Shown: positions 1 to 9,046, counted from the first letter of the stretch. The stretch: DNA of 64,000 bases from JBJTUH01 sp044346175 (GCA_044346175.1 JBIIZQ010000002.1:1-64000), one strand, 5' to 3'. The notes: generated from the letters alone by a model not told the origin. Numbers and translations are program-made.

Positions 1-60
1 AATAAAGCCAGCTTTCGCACGGTTAGCGGAACCACATTTTGGACAGTGTGAACAGGTCAT
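1..60 (-). CDS. Zinc-ribbon protein, N-terminus only (runs off left edge)
   Basis: The reverse strand reads ATG at 60 followed by 20 codons that stay open to the window edge. The visible residues begin MTCSHCPKCGSANRAKAG, with three cysteines in a C-x2-C-x2-CG zinc-knuckle pattern. A good ribosome binding site, AAGGA, lies about ten bases upstream (near 71-75). The pattern fits the zinc-ribbon head of an IS1-type transposase (InsA-like) or of a small zinc-ribbon regulator; the visible part cannot decide. If it is a transposase, it would help explain why the divergent gene to its right has a damaged 5' end. Confidence 0.5.
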   Translation of the reverse strand, partial: MTCSHCPKCGSANRAKAGFI

Positions 61-164
61 GGTTGTATCATCCTTATAGACAAACAATAATGACCATTAT
101 AACAGCTAATTAGTTAGATGTCTCAATTAAACTTATCGAACTACGTACAGAAACTGAAAATAGC

Positions 165-1430
165 TTGAAAAGCTTGACACCTGGCTCAAACAAATACAAA
201 GAAGCTCAAGAGAAATTAAAAAACATTGGCGTTCGTATAGGAACCATTGAGGAGAGCCATTATACACTCAACCCTACTAATATTCAGTACGCTGGGAGAC
301 AAAATAAAAGTACACCCTATGCAACCTTTATTGGTTTACCAGAGCAAGCTTTCAATGAAAAAAGACGAGTAAACCTAGGGCATAGTAGTGAAACAAGCCA
401 AGGGCATTTAGAGAATCGTATTCATCACCAACTGACCGTATTTGGACAAAATACGCCTGAGATTCTTACAGGTAATGCACGTACCAACAAAGCCTTGTTA
501 AAAGCCCAACAAGAGCTTGAAACCCCAACCCCTGCCGTTATAAATCCACAAAATGCTCAGATTTTCACGACACCCTCATCTAATCAACCTACCCCTAAAG
601 GTAAAAATAATCACTTAACCACGGCACTCGGCATTACTGCAGGTACGGTTGGTGTAGGCTTTGGTGCTGGCATCATTCAACAAAACTTGCAAGCTCCCAA
701 AACCAACACACAAGAAGCTACAACAGAGGTAACACCTGAAGCAAACACTAATGTAGCTACAGAGGTACCCTCAAACACCACACCTAACACACCCGTACAA
801 CCCATTATAGTACCCACACCTCAGGCAAAAGATACGGCTACGTCACAGTTAGAAGCTTTAAAAACGGCACTCCCTGAAGCAAAAGGAGCCACCATTGAAC
901 GTACCGAGGGTAAGCATACCATTGCCAAGGATACCCAAGGGTATCGTTACATCATCAGTAACTTAGGGAACGGCAGCACCCAAGTGGTTAAAATAGACGA
1001 CCAATTCCCACCGCAACAAGCCCCTGAAGTGATTGTACAACCAGGTGAAAAAGGTGCCGTCATTCGACAAATCGGCAAAGCGAACATCGCAAGCAAGCAA
1101 GGCTATGACATTCAAGGCATTGATGCCCAAGCCGTGTCTGACAAAGTCAAAGCAAGCTTACCTGAAGCCTTGTTAAGTAGCACGCAATTTGGACGTAGTG
1201 CCTACCTTGATGGTCAGGGCAACACACAAACCTATGATATTGGTACTGTGAAGCTACAAGGTCAGTCTGGACGTATGCTCACGTTAGTGGCAAACCAAGA
1301 TGGTACCATCAAGGGCTATGAGCAAACTCCTGAGGATATCAAAGCGAACCGTGCCACTGAAACAACACTCAACAAGGACTCTGTTCAAGCGTTACTGACG
1401 GCTGGTGATTATAGCGTGATGGCACAGTAA
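165..1430 (+). CDS. Unknown Pro/Thr-rich protein with one glycine-rich membrane segment; 5' end doubtful
   Basis: No family is recognised. The frame encodes about 421 residues from a TTG at 165 and is open back to a TAG at 111-113, but contains no ATG or GTG start near its 5' end. An ATG at 118 in another frame reads only 16 codons before stopping. The 5' end may therefore be frameshifted or truncated, or start at TTG. Residues 150-177 form a Gly/Ala-rich hydrophobic segment (TTALGITAGTVGVGFGAG) that looks like a membrane anchor. It is followed by a Thr/Pro/Val-rich linker (180-225) and a C-terminal region with short Gly-Asn/Asp-Gly turns suggesting beta repeats. The gene is convergent with queA, with only eight bases between the stops. 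The anchor-plus-linker-plus-beta layout recalls the unknown proteins at 21187 and 41330, without clear identity. Confidence 0.6.
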   Translation: MKSLTPGSNKYKEAQEKLKNIGVRIGTIEESHYTLNPTNIQYAGRQNKSTPYATFIGLPEQAFNEKRRVNLGHSSETSQGHLENRIHHQLTVFGQNTPEILTGNARTNKALLKAQQELETPTPAVINPQNAQIFTTPSSNQPTPKGKNNHLTTALGITAGTVGVGFGAGIIQQNLQAPKTNTQEATTEVTPEANTNVATEVPSNTTPNTPVQPIIVPTPQAKDTATSQLEALKTALPEAKGATIERTEGKHTIAKDTQGYRYIISNLGNGSTQVVKIDDQFPPQQAPEVIVQPGEKGAVIRQIGKANIASKQGYDIQGIDAQAVSDKVKASLPEALLSSTQFGRSAYLDGQGNTQTYDIGTVKLQGQSGRMLTLVANQDGTIKGYEQTPEDIKANRATETTLNKDSVQALLTAGDYSVMAQ

Positions 1431-1438
1431 GCTTTTCT

Positions 1439-2695
1439 TTAGCTTGGTATAATCAAACAACAATCGCCGTAACTGAAGAACCGATAGTTCATGGTTACGG
1501 CGGTTTTGTAGAGTGACAAAAGCCTTTCACGTCCTATCAAAGCACTCACAAGCATCAGTAAGGAGGACTCTGGCAAATGGAAGTTGGTCATGAGTCCTTC
1601 CACAAGTTTAAACTCAAAGCCAGGATAAATATACAAAGCACTTTCGCCTGAACTCGCTTTAAGGTAAGGATGGGTATCATCGGCAAGACGTGCCACGGTT
1701 TCAAGCGTACGCACACTGGTAGTACCTACCGCAATAATACGCCCCCCTGCTTGTTTTACGGCACGGATTTTTTCAGCCGTCGCTTCTGTCACCGTATAAC
1801 GCTCTGCATGGAGTTGATGATGACGAATATCAGCAACACTCACAGGACGAAACGTACCTATGCCCACATCCAAGGTAATAAAAGTATGGTCAATCCCCTT
1901 AGCTTTTAAGGCTTCCAATAGTGTAGGGGTAAAGTGAAGCCCTGCAGTAGGTGCGGCTTGAGAGCCAGGTGTTTCGGCATACACGGTTTGATAGCGTGTT
2001 TTATCGGCTTCAGTCGCTTCCCGCTTAAAATACGGCGGAATAGGGATAGTACCATAAAGTGCCATAAGGTCATACACGGTAGGGGGAGCGGTGAGCTGCA
2101 TCGCAGCAAAGTCAGTAGCGTTCAGGTGAACCTGTAAAAGCTTAGCCCCCTCGGGAATTTCACACGTCATGCCTGTTAAAGCATACAACACAGGGGGAGC
2201 TTCCAATACTTCTACATAGCTTTTTAAGCCCGGAAAAGTGACACAATCCCCTGCACGCAAACGTTTGGCTGGTTTTGCCAACGCCAACCAATACACTGTA
2301 TTTAAGGAAGTTTCAGCACCTTCAGCCACTGGCACAAGGCTCACAGGATGTAGAAACAACCATTCAATGGTTGCTCCAAGTGTAGCCACAGCGTTTTGAC
2401 GAGAACGCCGAGAAACCGAGTTTGAGTCCTGCACAGACTGCTTATGACCAAAGAACCGACTTTGAAGCACCCGAGTGTTATTCATGACCAGCAAATCCCC
2501 TTCACGAAGCCATGTCGGCAAGGTACTCACCTGCTCGTGCATAGGTGGGGCATCAGGGGTATCCAACGGAATCACCATCATGCGTGCGGCATCTCGTGGC
2601 TCTACAGGCTCTGAGGCAATACAGGACTCAGGTAAATCATAGTGATAGGACTTAAGATGATAATCAGCTTCAGTAGGATGAATAAAAACGGGCAT
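1439..2695 (-). CDS. queA: S-adenosylmethionine:tRNA ribosyltransferase-isomerase QueA
   Basis: QueA transfers and isomerises the ribosyl part of SAM onto preQ1 at tRNA position 34, making epoxyqueuosine in the cytosol. The family signature segments appear in order: LPESCIA...EPRDAARMM near the N-terminus, GDLLVMNNTRVLQSR (about 65-80), the block TPGSQAAPTAGLHFT (about 243-257), VGIGTFRPV (about 276-284), GTTSVRTLE, and the C-terminal LMTNFHLPESSLLMLVSA. At 418 residues it is longer than the usual ~350; the extra length is between residues 85 and 140. The ATG at 2695 gives the normal family N-terminus. The gene lies 21 bases downstream of hom on the same strand, so the two may share a transcript although their pathways are unrelated. 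Confidence 0.95.
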   Translation of the reverse strand: MPVFIHPTEADYHLKSYHYDLPESCIASEPVEPRDAARMMVIPLDTPDAPPMHEQVSTLPTWLREGDLLVMNNTRVLQSRFFGHKQSVQDSNSVSRRSRQNAVATLGATIEWLFLHPVSLVPVAEGAETSLNTVYWLALAKPAKRLRAGDCVTFPGLKSYVEVLEAPPVLYALTGMTCEIPEGAKLLQVHLNATDFAAMQLTAPPTVYDLMALYGTIPIPPYFKREATEADKTRYQTVYAETPGSQAAPTAGLHFTPTLLEALKAKGIDHTFITLDVGIGTFRPVSVADIRHHQLHAERYTVTEATAEKIRAVKQAGGRIIAVGTTSVRTLETVARLADDTHPYLKASSGESALYIYPGFEFKLVEGLMTNFHLPESSLLMLVSALIGRERLLSLYKTAVTMNYRFFSYGDCCLIIPS

Positions 2696-2716
2696 CGGTA
2701 ATTTAGGATACCCCCC

Positions 2717-4135
2717 CTAGAACGACTGATGAACACGGTACACAGCATTCACGGCTTGAATCACGTCATGCCCAAGTGACTGAAGCTGAGCCAAGGCATG
2801 GCGTAACTGTGCATCTTTGACGCTATGGGTAATCAGTACCAATGTGGCACCCTCTTCACTACTTTCGGGCTGCATGAGCATTTTAATGCTCACCCCATGT
2901 TCACCAAAAATGTTCCCCACCAAGCCCACTACGCCTGAACGGTCCACCGTGGTAAGGCGTACATAGAACTCATTGACAGTCTCCGCCACGGGTACATACG
3001 TAATAGGCACAGGCGTTTGATGTGCTTGCCCCATCACGGCACAGGCATTGCCTAATGAGAAAAGTACACGGGGCGAATTACCCTCTTGAATGGCTTGTAC
3101 AACGGATAAAATATCAGAACATACCCCACTCGCTGTAGGCATTTCCCCAGCACCACGCCCTGAAAACATCACCTCACCCACGGCATCGCCTCGTACCCAC
3201 ACAGCATTATACTCGTTGTGAATACTGGCAAGGGGGTGGTCTGCACGAATGAGCATAGGATGCACACGGAGGTCAGCTTGTTTTTCAGCATGGTTTAACC
3301 GTGCCAAGCCAATGAGTTTAATGACGTAGCCTAGTTGTCGTGCCAGTTTAATATCCTGCTGGCTCATACCACGGATACCCTCTTTATGCACTTTTTCAGG
3401 GTCAAGGGCTTCTGAAAAAGCAATAGAAGCCAGAATCGACATCTTATAAGCCGTATCAAACCCATCCACATCACTGGTGGGGTCGGCTTCCGCAAAGCCT
3501 TTTTCTTGGGCTACTCTGAGGGCTTCATCGTAGTGCCATTGCTCTTCGCTCATACGGGTGAGCATGTAGTTGGTGGTACCATTGACAATACCCGCAATTT
3601 CCTCAATATGATTCGCACGGAGTGAGTTACGCAAAGGTGCAATAAGAGGCACACCGGCACATACAGCAGCCTCAAGAAGCAAACTTACGCCTTGTTCTTG
3701 AGCAATTTGAAAAAGTTCCGCCCCACGGGTTGCAATCAAGGCTTTATTTGCCGTCACAACGTGCTTCCCATGACGCAGTGCCGTCGCAACGAGTTCATAC
3801 GCAGGGTCAATCCCTCCCATGACCTCTACAACCATCTGAATATCAGGATGGGTCACGACATCCATGGGGGAGGTCGTAAAAAAGGCTTCGCCTTCTTGAG
3901 ACACCATGTCAAAGCTTTCAAGGCCAAAGCTTTCAAGCTTTTTTTGAGCTTTCGCAACATCACGTACAGCGATTTGGACAAGCTTCACGTTATCATGACG
4001 CTCAAGAAGTTTCATGACACCACCGCCCACAGTACCAAACCCAATCATACCAATGGTCACAGGCGTTACTTGTTGACAAGCATTTGCAGATGTGTCCGTA
4101 TGGGAAGCTGTTTGAATGGGTTGAATAGTCACCAT
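2717..4135 (-). CDS. hom: Homoserine dehydrogenase with C-terminal ACT domain
   Basis: The enzyme reduces aspartate semialdehyde to homoserine, the branch point to threonine and methionine. An NAD(P)-binding GFGTVGGGV motif lies near the start. The homoserine dehydrogenase core follows (VTANKALIA; GIVNGTTNYML; EKGFAEADPTSDVDG, containing the lysine/aspartate catalytic region). The last ~80 residues form an ACT domain (VDRSGVVGLVGNIFGEHGVSI), the usual site of threonine feedback. The frame also opens at a TTG at 4168, but the ATG at 4135 is the better start because the 11 extra residues add nothing conserved; neither has a strong ribosome binding site. The gene is divergent from the small membrane proteins to the right. 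Confidence 0.95.
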   Translation of the reverse strand: MVTIQPIQTASHTDTSANACQQVTPVTIGMIGFGTVGGGVMKLLERHDNVKLVQIAVRDVAKAQKKLESFGLESFDMVSQEGEAFFTTSPMDVVTHPDIQMVVEVMGGIDPAYELVATALRHGKHVVTANKALIATRGAELFQIAQEQGVSLLLEAAVCAGVPLIAPLRNSLRANHIEEIAGIVNGTTNYMLTRMSEEQWHYDEALRVAQEKGFAEADPTSDVDGFDTAYKMSILASIAFSEALDPEKVHKEGIRGMSQQDIKLARQLGYVIKLIGLARLNHAEKQADLRVHPMLIRADHPLASIHNEYNAVWVRGDAVGEVMFSGRGAGEMPTASGVCSDILSVVQAIQEGNSPRVLFSLGNACAVMGQAHQTPVPITYVPVAETVNEFYVRLTTVDRSGVVGLVGNIFGEHGVSIKMLMQPESSEEGATLVLITHSVKDAQLRHALAQLQSLGHDVIQAVNAVYRVHQSF

Positions 4136-4519
4136 GGCAGGAAGGGGTACTTTCAAAAAGTAAAGCAAAATGGAATATCAAAGCACTGAAATACTAAACA
4201 GAAGGAGCTTTTGTGTCAGTCAACCCTCAAAAACTCAGGCTGACTCAGATTGAAAATATCATACAAAGAAAGTACCCATAATAAAAGACGATAACCCGCC
4301 ATGGTCATGTTGCCTAAGTCTGTTAACTTTTGTTACATGCTTTCTTTGTGAAATCAATACAGGTATAGCACCTTTCTGCATTGAGAGGTATTATAATGAG
4401 TGTATCGTTGAAGATGCTTAACAGAACACGATACGCTATAGTGAGGTGTCTCAAAGCTACTTCCATCTTGGGGTTCTGCATTTTTACTAAGGTTTTCTTA
4501 TCGAAGGTATGATGTCATC
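4136..4519. other. Divergent intergenic region, 384 bases
   Basis: This region holds the control signals of hom (leftward) and the small membrane protein gene at 4520 (rightward). A consensus TATAAT is visible at 4392-4397 on the plus strand, but no good -35 sits at the right distance. A two-ATG start at 4509 opens a six-codon frame that overlaps the ATG at 4520 in another phase. No RNA gene or repeat was recognised. Confidence 0.4.
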
Positions 4520-5032
4520 ATGCAGTTAGGGTCTCTTTCTCACAGCACACAAAACCTTCCTAAGTCTTTCACGTCTGAAACCTCTAAGGGACGTTTCGCT
4601 CAAACACTACCCGCCTCTGAAGCACTCGCTTCTCTTGCACCAAACGCTGACACCACCACATTACAGCCCAATGTTCATAAACGCATGGGTGCAAAACCTG
4701 TTGGACCTTCTTGGCTTGAAAAACATCAACAAGGTGTGCAAGCCCTAGGACAGCATTTTTTAGACAACTGGACGCTCATCAAGCATCGCTCGGCACCCCT
4801 ACCTCTCAAAGCCCTGGCTTCTGCAAAGCTTGCGTTGAATCTATTTGGTATCCTAACGGCTATCCACGGTGGATTTCTTGTGATGCCAGCGTTTTGGTCT
4901 TACGTAGGCGGCGTGTTCCAAGGAAGCCAGCTCCCTTTATTATCTCGCTTGCCTGAACTCCCTCACCAGTTACCCAAATTAGATGTGACCCGTGTAAAAG
5001 TATGGGCTCATCGATTCACACGACTCAAATAG
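4520..5032 (+). CDS. Unknown small membrane protein, first of a tandem paralogous pair
   Basis: The 170-residue protein has a polar Ser/Thr-rich N-terminal half with a GRFAQT motif around residue 25. The C-terminal half holds one or two hydrophobic segments (LALNLFGILTAIHGGFLVMPAFWSYVGGV, residues ~112-140). The second hydrophobic stretch ends in PAFWSYxxG, which recurs almost exactly in the next gene (SPAFWSYLSG), as does the preceding Leu-Phe/Leu-Ile-Gly pattern. The two are therefore taken to be paralogues. GAAGG lies 12 bases before the ATG at 4520. No known family is recognised. The polar head plus hydrophobic hairpin suggests an inner-membrane or exported membrane-active protein; that is inference. 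Confidence 0.6.
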   Translation: MQLGSLSHSTQNLPKSFTSETSKGRFAQTLPASEALASLAPNADTTTLQPNVHKRMGAKPVGPSWLEKHQQGVQALGQHFLDNWTLIKHRSAPLPLKALASAKLALNLFGILTAIHGGFLVMPAFWSYVGGVFQGSQLPLLSRLPELPHQLPKLDVTRVKVWAHRFTRLK

Positions 5033-5134
5033 TATCGATACCCTTCAAACTTTAAGTTTTTTAATTAAGCAGTGTTTTTTTTGTGCGTCATACGTCCCTA
5101 CACGTTTTGAAATGATTTTAAGGTGTTTACAGTG

Positions 5135-5653
5135 ATGATGTTGGCAGTTTCTAACTTATCCCCCACGCTATTACCCCCTTCCATGAGTCCCTTATCCCGA
5201 GCTTCTGTCTCCACACGTGCCTCTGAAGTGCTACGTTTTGGACAGCATACACACACTGAACAGGAAGTAACAGAAGCAGTACCCACTCGGGATGTTGCAG
5301 ACATTCACCGTCATGAGTCGGTCAGTAAAAAACATCCAAAACAAAAACAAGACACCTCACAACAACCACTTCTGCCCAGCTTTACAAAGGGGCTGGTAAA
5401 AAGACACACCAACGGTATGCATGCTATTTTGAGTTATCTAGGCAATGCCACAGCCATCTTGGAAAACAAGCAAATTGATGTCCCCAACAAAATTATGACG
5501 GGCATTGGTTTACTTCTTGACCTCATAGGGGTTCTGTCTTTACCTGTACCCTTTTTACATGGTGCGGTCATTTTATCGCCTGCATTTTGGAGCTACCTAT
5601 CGGGTTTTGCAAAAAATCCTAATAAAGAGCATCTTGCGGCACGCCGTCACTAA
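5135..5653 (+). CDS. Unknown small membrane protein, second of a tandem paralogous pair
   Basis: The frame opens at GTG 5123, but AAGG lies at 5120-5123 and the better starts are GTG 5132 or ATG 5135 (the run GTG-ATG-ATG-TTG). The product has about 173 residues. Its polar N-terminal part contains LRFGQ near residue 35. The C-terminal hydrophobic hairpin (GIGLLLDLIGVLSLPVPFLHGAVILSPAFWSY) matches the gene before it in layout and in the PAFWSY sequence. It starts 102 bases after its paralogue and is followed by the hairpin at 5715-5746, so the two may form a small operon. Function unknown. Confidence 0.6.
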   Translation: MMLAVSNLSPTLLPPSMSPLSRASVSTRASEVLRFGQHTHTEQEVTEAVPTRDVADIHRHESVSKKHPKQKQDTSQQPLLPSFTKGLVKRHTNGMHAILSYLGNATAILENKQIDVPNKIMTGIGLLLDLIGVLSLPVPFLHGAVILSPAFWSYLSGFAKNPNKEHLAARRH

Positions 5654-5714
5654 ATGTGTGCGTTTTGAGCTTCCTCCACACGTAAAGTATTTTCAAAGCT
5701 TAAAAAGTTCTAAA

Positions 5715-5746
5715 GCATGTGGGCTTACATTGACAAGCCCGCATGC
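5715..5746 (+). terminator. Hairpin after the small membrane protein pair
   Basis: Twelve-base arms GCATGTGGGCTT and AAGCCCGCATGC (one G-U) enclose an eight-base loop. There is no clear T-run after it. An in-frame ATG of the downstream nitroreductase frame (5743) lies inside the right arm, which argues against that ATG as a start. Confidence 0.6.
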
Positions 5747-5832
5747 GTTATCCACTATATAAAAAGTGGACAACAATGTTGGTATGTTGTCCTGTGTTGT
5801 GTCTATCCCTGTATTTACCTCGTTGTGTGGAA

Positions 5833-6456
5833 ATGGGTCCTTCTTCTACCATGTTAGATACTTTAACTGCGATTCATGAGCGTCGTTCTGTAAAACATTA
5901 CGATGCCTCTTTTGCCATGCCTGATGGCGATAAACGGGCTATTTTAGAGCATACTTTGTTGTCCCCGACCTCTTTTAATATTCAAAACTGGCGCTTCGTT
6001 TTGGTGGAAGATACCGCACAGCGTGCTGCGATTCAGGCAGCGGCTTGGGGTCAAACACAAGTCACAGAAGCAAGTATGCTCGTCCTTGTATGTGCTGATT
6101 TACAAGCCCATGCACAATCCCCCGAACGTTATTGGCGTAATGCACCACAAGCGGTTCAAGAGCGTCTTGTGCCAATGATTGGTCATTTTTACGAAGGCAA
6201 TGCAGCCTTACAAAGAGACGAGGCCATGCGTTCCATCGGAATTGCGTCACAAACCATGATGCTTGCCGCTAAAGCCTTAGGGTATGACAGTTGCCCCATG
6301 ATTGGCTTTGACCCTCAGAAAGTGGCTGAAATCATTCATTTGCCAAGCTCTCATGTCATTGGCATGATGATTACCATTGGTAAAGCGGTTAAACCCGCCC
6401 AGCCACGTGGTGGTCAACTCACTTATGAAGAGGTCGTTTGTTTAAATCATTTCTAA
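5833..6456 (+). CDS. Nitroreductase family FMN oxidoreductase
   Basis: The product (about 207 residues) belongs to the nitroreductase fold, FMN-dependent NAD(P)H oxidoreductases of the cytosol. Seen here are the N-terminal FMN phosphate-binding motif (IHERRSVKHYD), the SPTSFNIQNWRFVLVED segment that contacts the flavin, and the C-terminal MIGFDPQKVAE / VIGMMITIGKA segments. The frame is open from an ATG at 5743, but that codon sits inside a hairpin; ATG 5833 (or 5851) gives the family-length N-terminus. The physiological substrate cannot be told. It stands alone, between the terminators at 5715 and 6471. Confidence 0.9.
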   Translation: MGPSSTMLDTLTAIHERRSVKHYDASFAMPDGDKRAILEHTLLSPTSFNIQNWRFVLVEDTAQRAAIQAAAWGQTQVTEASMLVLVCADLQAHAQSPERYWRNAPQAVQERLVPMIGHFYEGNAALQRDEAMRSIGIASQTMMLAAKALGYDSCPMIGFDPQKVAEIIHLPSSHVIGMMITIGKAVKPAQPRGGQLTYEEVVCLNHF

Positions 6457-6470
6457 AGCGACTTGTTTTA

Positions 6471-6514
6471 TCACCCTTTCTTGAGGTCTTCCCTACAAGA
6501 AAGGGTGATTTTTG
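6471..6514 (+). terminator. Rho-independent terminator of the nitroreductase gene
   Basis: A perfect 13-base stem (TCACCCTTTCTTG with CAAGAAAGGGTGA) is followed by TTTTT. Confidence 0.9.
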
Positions 6515-6593
6515 GTGTGAATCACTGTTGGGTGATGTATGCTCCATGTATCGTTTGTATTTCGTGTATTCTCAAAACTAAAGGAAGCTCGTG

Positions 6594-7295
6594 ATGAACA
6601 CCATAGCCTCTGCCGTGGCAACGCAAGTACCACAATGGAAACCTCTCCACCCTACCATTCAACCCAATGGTGAGCATGTGTATCCGAAGTCGGATTTTCA
6701 TTATGTGAATGATGTCCCCTTAAAAAATGCTGATGGTACTTATAATGCCGTCGTTGAGATTGGTGCTGGGCATACCGCAAAAATTGAAACAGGTAAAGAT
6801 GGTCATTTCAAGCATGACCATAAAAAAGGAGCACCTCGATTTATCAATTTTCTGCCTTACCCTGCCGATTATGGCTATTTACCTCAAACTTGGAGCGACC
6901 CTAAACGTCAAGACCATGCAGGTCATTTGGGTGATGGCGACCCTATCGACACAGTCGTACTGAATGCCCATCCTCATCCCACAGGGGCTATTCAAAAGGT
7001 GCGTGTCATTGGCGGGCTGGAATTTGTAGATAACAATGAGCGGGACACAAAAATTATTGCCGTGCCTGTAGAAGAACCTTCTCCATTTAAGGGCATTGAG
7101 ACCATTCAAGAGCTTTATCAGAACTTTGCAGGCACTGTTGAAATGCTCTCCATGTGGTTCTCAAACTATAAAAATACCCGTGAGGGTGTCTATGTCAAAG
7201 GGATGTTGACTCGTGAAGAAGCTGAAAAAGCCCTCGATGAAGCCCATGCCGATTGGCATCACTCCCCCTATAAGCACTTTAATAAAAACGCTTAA
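6594..7295 (+). CDS. ppa: Inorganic pyrophosphatase, family I
   Basis: Ppa hydrolyses pyrophosphate in the cytosol and so drives biosynthetic reactions. Family I signatures are present: LPYPADYGYLPQTW, the catalytic metal-binding GDGDPIDTVVL (D-x-D-P-x-D), and the later DTKIIAVPVEE segment. At about 233 residues it is longer than the ~175 of E. coli, with an N-terminal extension of about 45 residues. AAGGA at 6581-6585 is eight bases before ATG 6594 and only five before the alternative GTG 6591, so ATG is preferred. A terminator follows. It is a single-gene unit. Confidence 0.95.
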   Translation: MNTIASAVATQVPQWKPLHPTIQPNGEHVYPKSDFHYVNDVPLKNADGTYNAVVEIGAGHTAKIETGKDGHFKHDHKKGAPRFINFLPYPADYGYLPQTWSDPKRQDHAGHLGDGDPIDTVVLNAHPHPTGAIQKVRVIGGLEFVDNNERDTKIIAVPVEEPSPFKGIETIQELYQNFAGTVEMLSMWFSNYKNTREGVYVKGMLTREEAEKALDEAHADWHHSPYKHFNKNA

Positions 7296-7312
7296 GACAC
7301 TTAATCGCTGAT

Positions 7313-7350
7313 ACACCCTAAACCCTTACTTGCTTTAGGGTGTGTTGTTT
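7313..7350 (+). terminator. Terminator of ppa
   Basis: Ten-base stem ACACCCTAAA / TTTAGGGTGT followed by a T-rich tail (GTTGTTTCT). Confidence 0.8.
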
Positions 7351-7822
7351 CTCTTTGTTTGATATTGTAACTCTTTTGCAATATTTCAACATGCTACAAG
7401 ACAAAATATTTGAATCTTCTCTGTTTTTGTAGCTACAATAACAATTACCGTTTTAAGCTAAAGATAAAGTCTAGTGATGTTGTCTAGTAATGTTTAAGCA
7501 GGGCTTTGTTGCCCTTGTACCTGTCGACGCACTTTACTTGCTATGTTTCTCTTTAAGGTTGTCTGTTGGTTTAGGTTCGCTCCTGTTGAGAACCTCAATA
7601 AGATGACGTTTTGGAGTCTTTCACGCCTGAGATTCAGTGTATTAAAGGATGTTTACCTTGGGAGTATCCTCTATAGGTACTGAATTTAATGTAAAACGCA
7701 CGGTTTCGTTTTGGGTGAAGGGTGTCCTTGTGTTATGTTTGTGTGATATGTATTTCTGTGTGTGCCATAGTATACTCAATTTTCCGAATTCTCAATAAAC
7801 GATCGAACAAAAGAACCATTCT
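7351..7822. other. Long leader or intergenic region before citrate synthase
   Basis: About 470 bases without a convincing gene. Small hairpins are visible (AGGGC...GCCCT near 7500-7518 and AGTATCC...AGGTACT near 7661-7681), with a TATACT at about 7770. Part of this may be a transcribed leader of gltA. A 26-codon frame starting near 7602 has no ribosome binding site and was not called. Confidence 0.4.
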
Positions 7823-9007
7823 ATGCTTGCCATTGAACTTTCTCCCGTACAATCTGCGGCTCAGGATGCAGTACTTGCGTCTTACAAGCCTGGTTTAGAA
7901 GGCGTTATTGCTGGAAAAACAACCGTAGGTAGTGTTGACCCTAAAGGTATCACCCTGTTGTATCGTGGCTATGACGTACAAACACTTGTGAATCAGCAAG
8001 CTTCCTATGAGGAAGTTGCCTACCTACTTATTTACGGCAAACTGCCTACAGTATCGGAATTACAGGTATTTGAAGAAGAGCTTCGTTACCACCGCGCCCT
8101 TTCCAATGCGATGATGGACACCTTGGAGCATTTACCTTCACACGCCCATCTCATGGATCAATTAAAAGCTTGCGTTGCCATGCTTTCGGTTTTAGATACG
8201 GCCTCAAGAGTCTATAACGCCCGCTTGGAAGAAAACCAAGTAGAGGCGACACGTCTTGTCGCTAAAGTACCTACCATTGTAGCTGCCATTACACGGCGTA
8301 AAATGGGATTACCTCTTATTAAACCCGCTAAAAACTTGGGTCACGCTGCAAACTTTCTGTATATGCTCACTGGAGAAGAGCCCTCTCAAGCTGCAGTACG
8401 TGCCATGAATGCTGTGTTAATCGTCTATGCAGAACACGGTTTCAATGCTTCCACCTTTACCGCTCGAGTTGCTGCGTCTACACTTTCAGACCTCAATTCA
8501 AGCATTACTGCCGCCATTGGTGCTTTAAAAGGACCTCTTCATGGAGGAGCCAACGAAGCGGCCATGAAGATGTTACTTGAAATTGGTGACGTAGAACAAG
8601 CTGACAGCTGGATGCGTCGTGCCATTGCTGAAAAGCGCCTTATTATGGGGTTTGGACACCGTCAGTACAAACACGGCGACCCTCGGGCTCGTATTTTACA
8701 AGAGCTTGCCATTGATGTGGCACAACATGTCAAAAATATGAAGTGGATTGAGATGTCCGAAATCTGTGCAAAGGTCATGAAGGAAGAGAAAAACCTTCAT
8801 CCTAACGTTGATTTCCCGATTGCCTATATCTTCTACATGTTAGGCTTACCCATCGAATGCTATACCCCTATTTTTGCAGTGGGTCGCATGTCTGGCTGGT
8901 GTGCACACGTCATTGAGCAGCACCAAAATAACCGACTGATTCGTCCTGATGCCATCTATGAAGGTGCAGTGGATGTTCCCTTCACCCCTGTGGCTACACG
9001 CAGTTAA
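7823..9007 (+). CDS. gltA: Citrate synthase
   Basis: It condenses acetyl-CoA with oxaloacetate. At 394 residues it is of the short, CitZ-like type. Catalytic segments are clear: AEHGFNASTFTARV (first histidine), GPLHGGANEAAM (second histidine), MGFGHRQYKHGDPRARIL, and VDFPIAYIFYMLGLP...GRMSGWCAHVIEQ near the C-terminus with the catalytic aspartate and binding arginine. A 2-methylcitrate synthase cannot be fully excluded from sequence, but no prpB/prpD neighbour is present. The ATG at 7823 is followed by a slightly extended N-terminus and has no good ribosome binding site. It ends before a strong bidirectional hairpin. Confidence 0.93.
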   Translation: MLAIELSPVQSAAQDAVLASYKPGLEGVIAGKTTVGSVDPKGITLLYRGYDVQTLVNQQASYEEVAYLLIYGKLPTVSELQVFEEELRYHRALSNAMMDTLEHLPSHAHLMDQLKACVAMLSVLDTASRVYNARLEENQVEATRLVAKVPTIVAAITRRKMGLPLIKPAKNLGHAANFLYMLTGEEPSQAAVRAMNAVLIVYAEHGFNASTFTARVAASTLSDLNSSITAAIGALKGPLHGGANEAAMKMLLEIGDVEQADSWMRRAIAEKRLIMGFGHRQYKHGDPRARILQELAIDVAQHVKNMKWIEMSEICAKVMKEEKNLHPNVDFPIAYIFYMLGLPIECYTPIFAVGRMSGWCAHVIEQHQNNRLIRPDAIYEGAVDVPFTPVATRS

Positions 9008-9046
9008 TCTCTTTTTAAGGACTCGTTCAGACGGGTTCTTTTATAA

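Noticed and set aside
5743..5832. Upstream ATG at 5743 as the nitroreductase start
   Set aside because: The ATG lies inside the hairpin at 5715-5746 and the extra residues are not conserved in the family.
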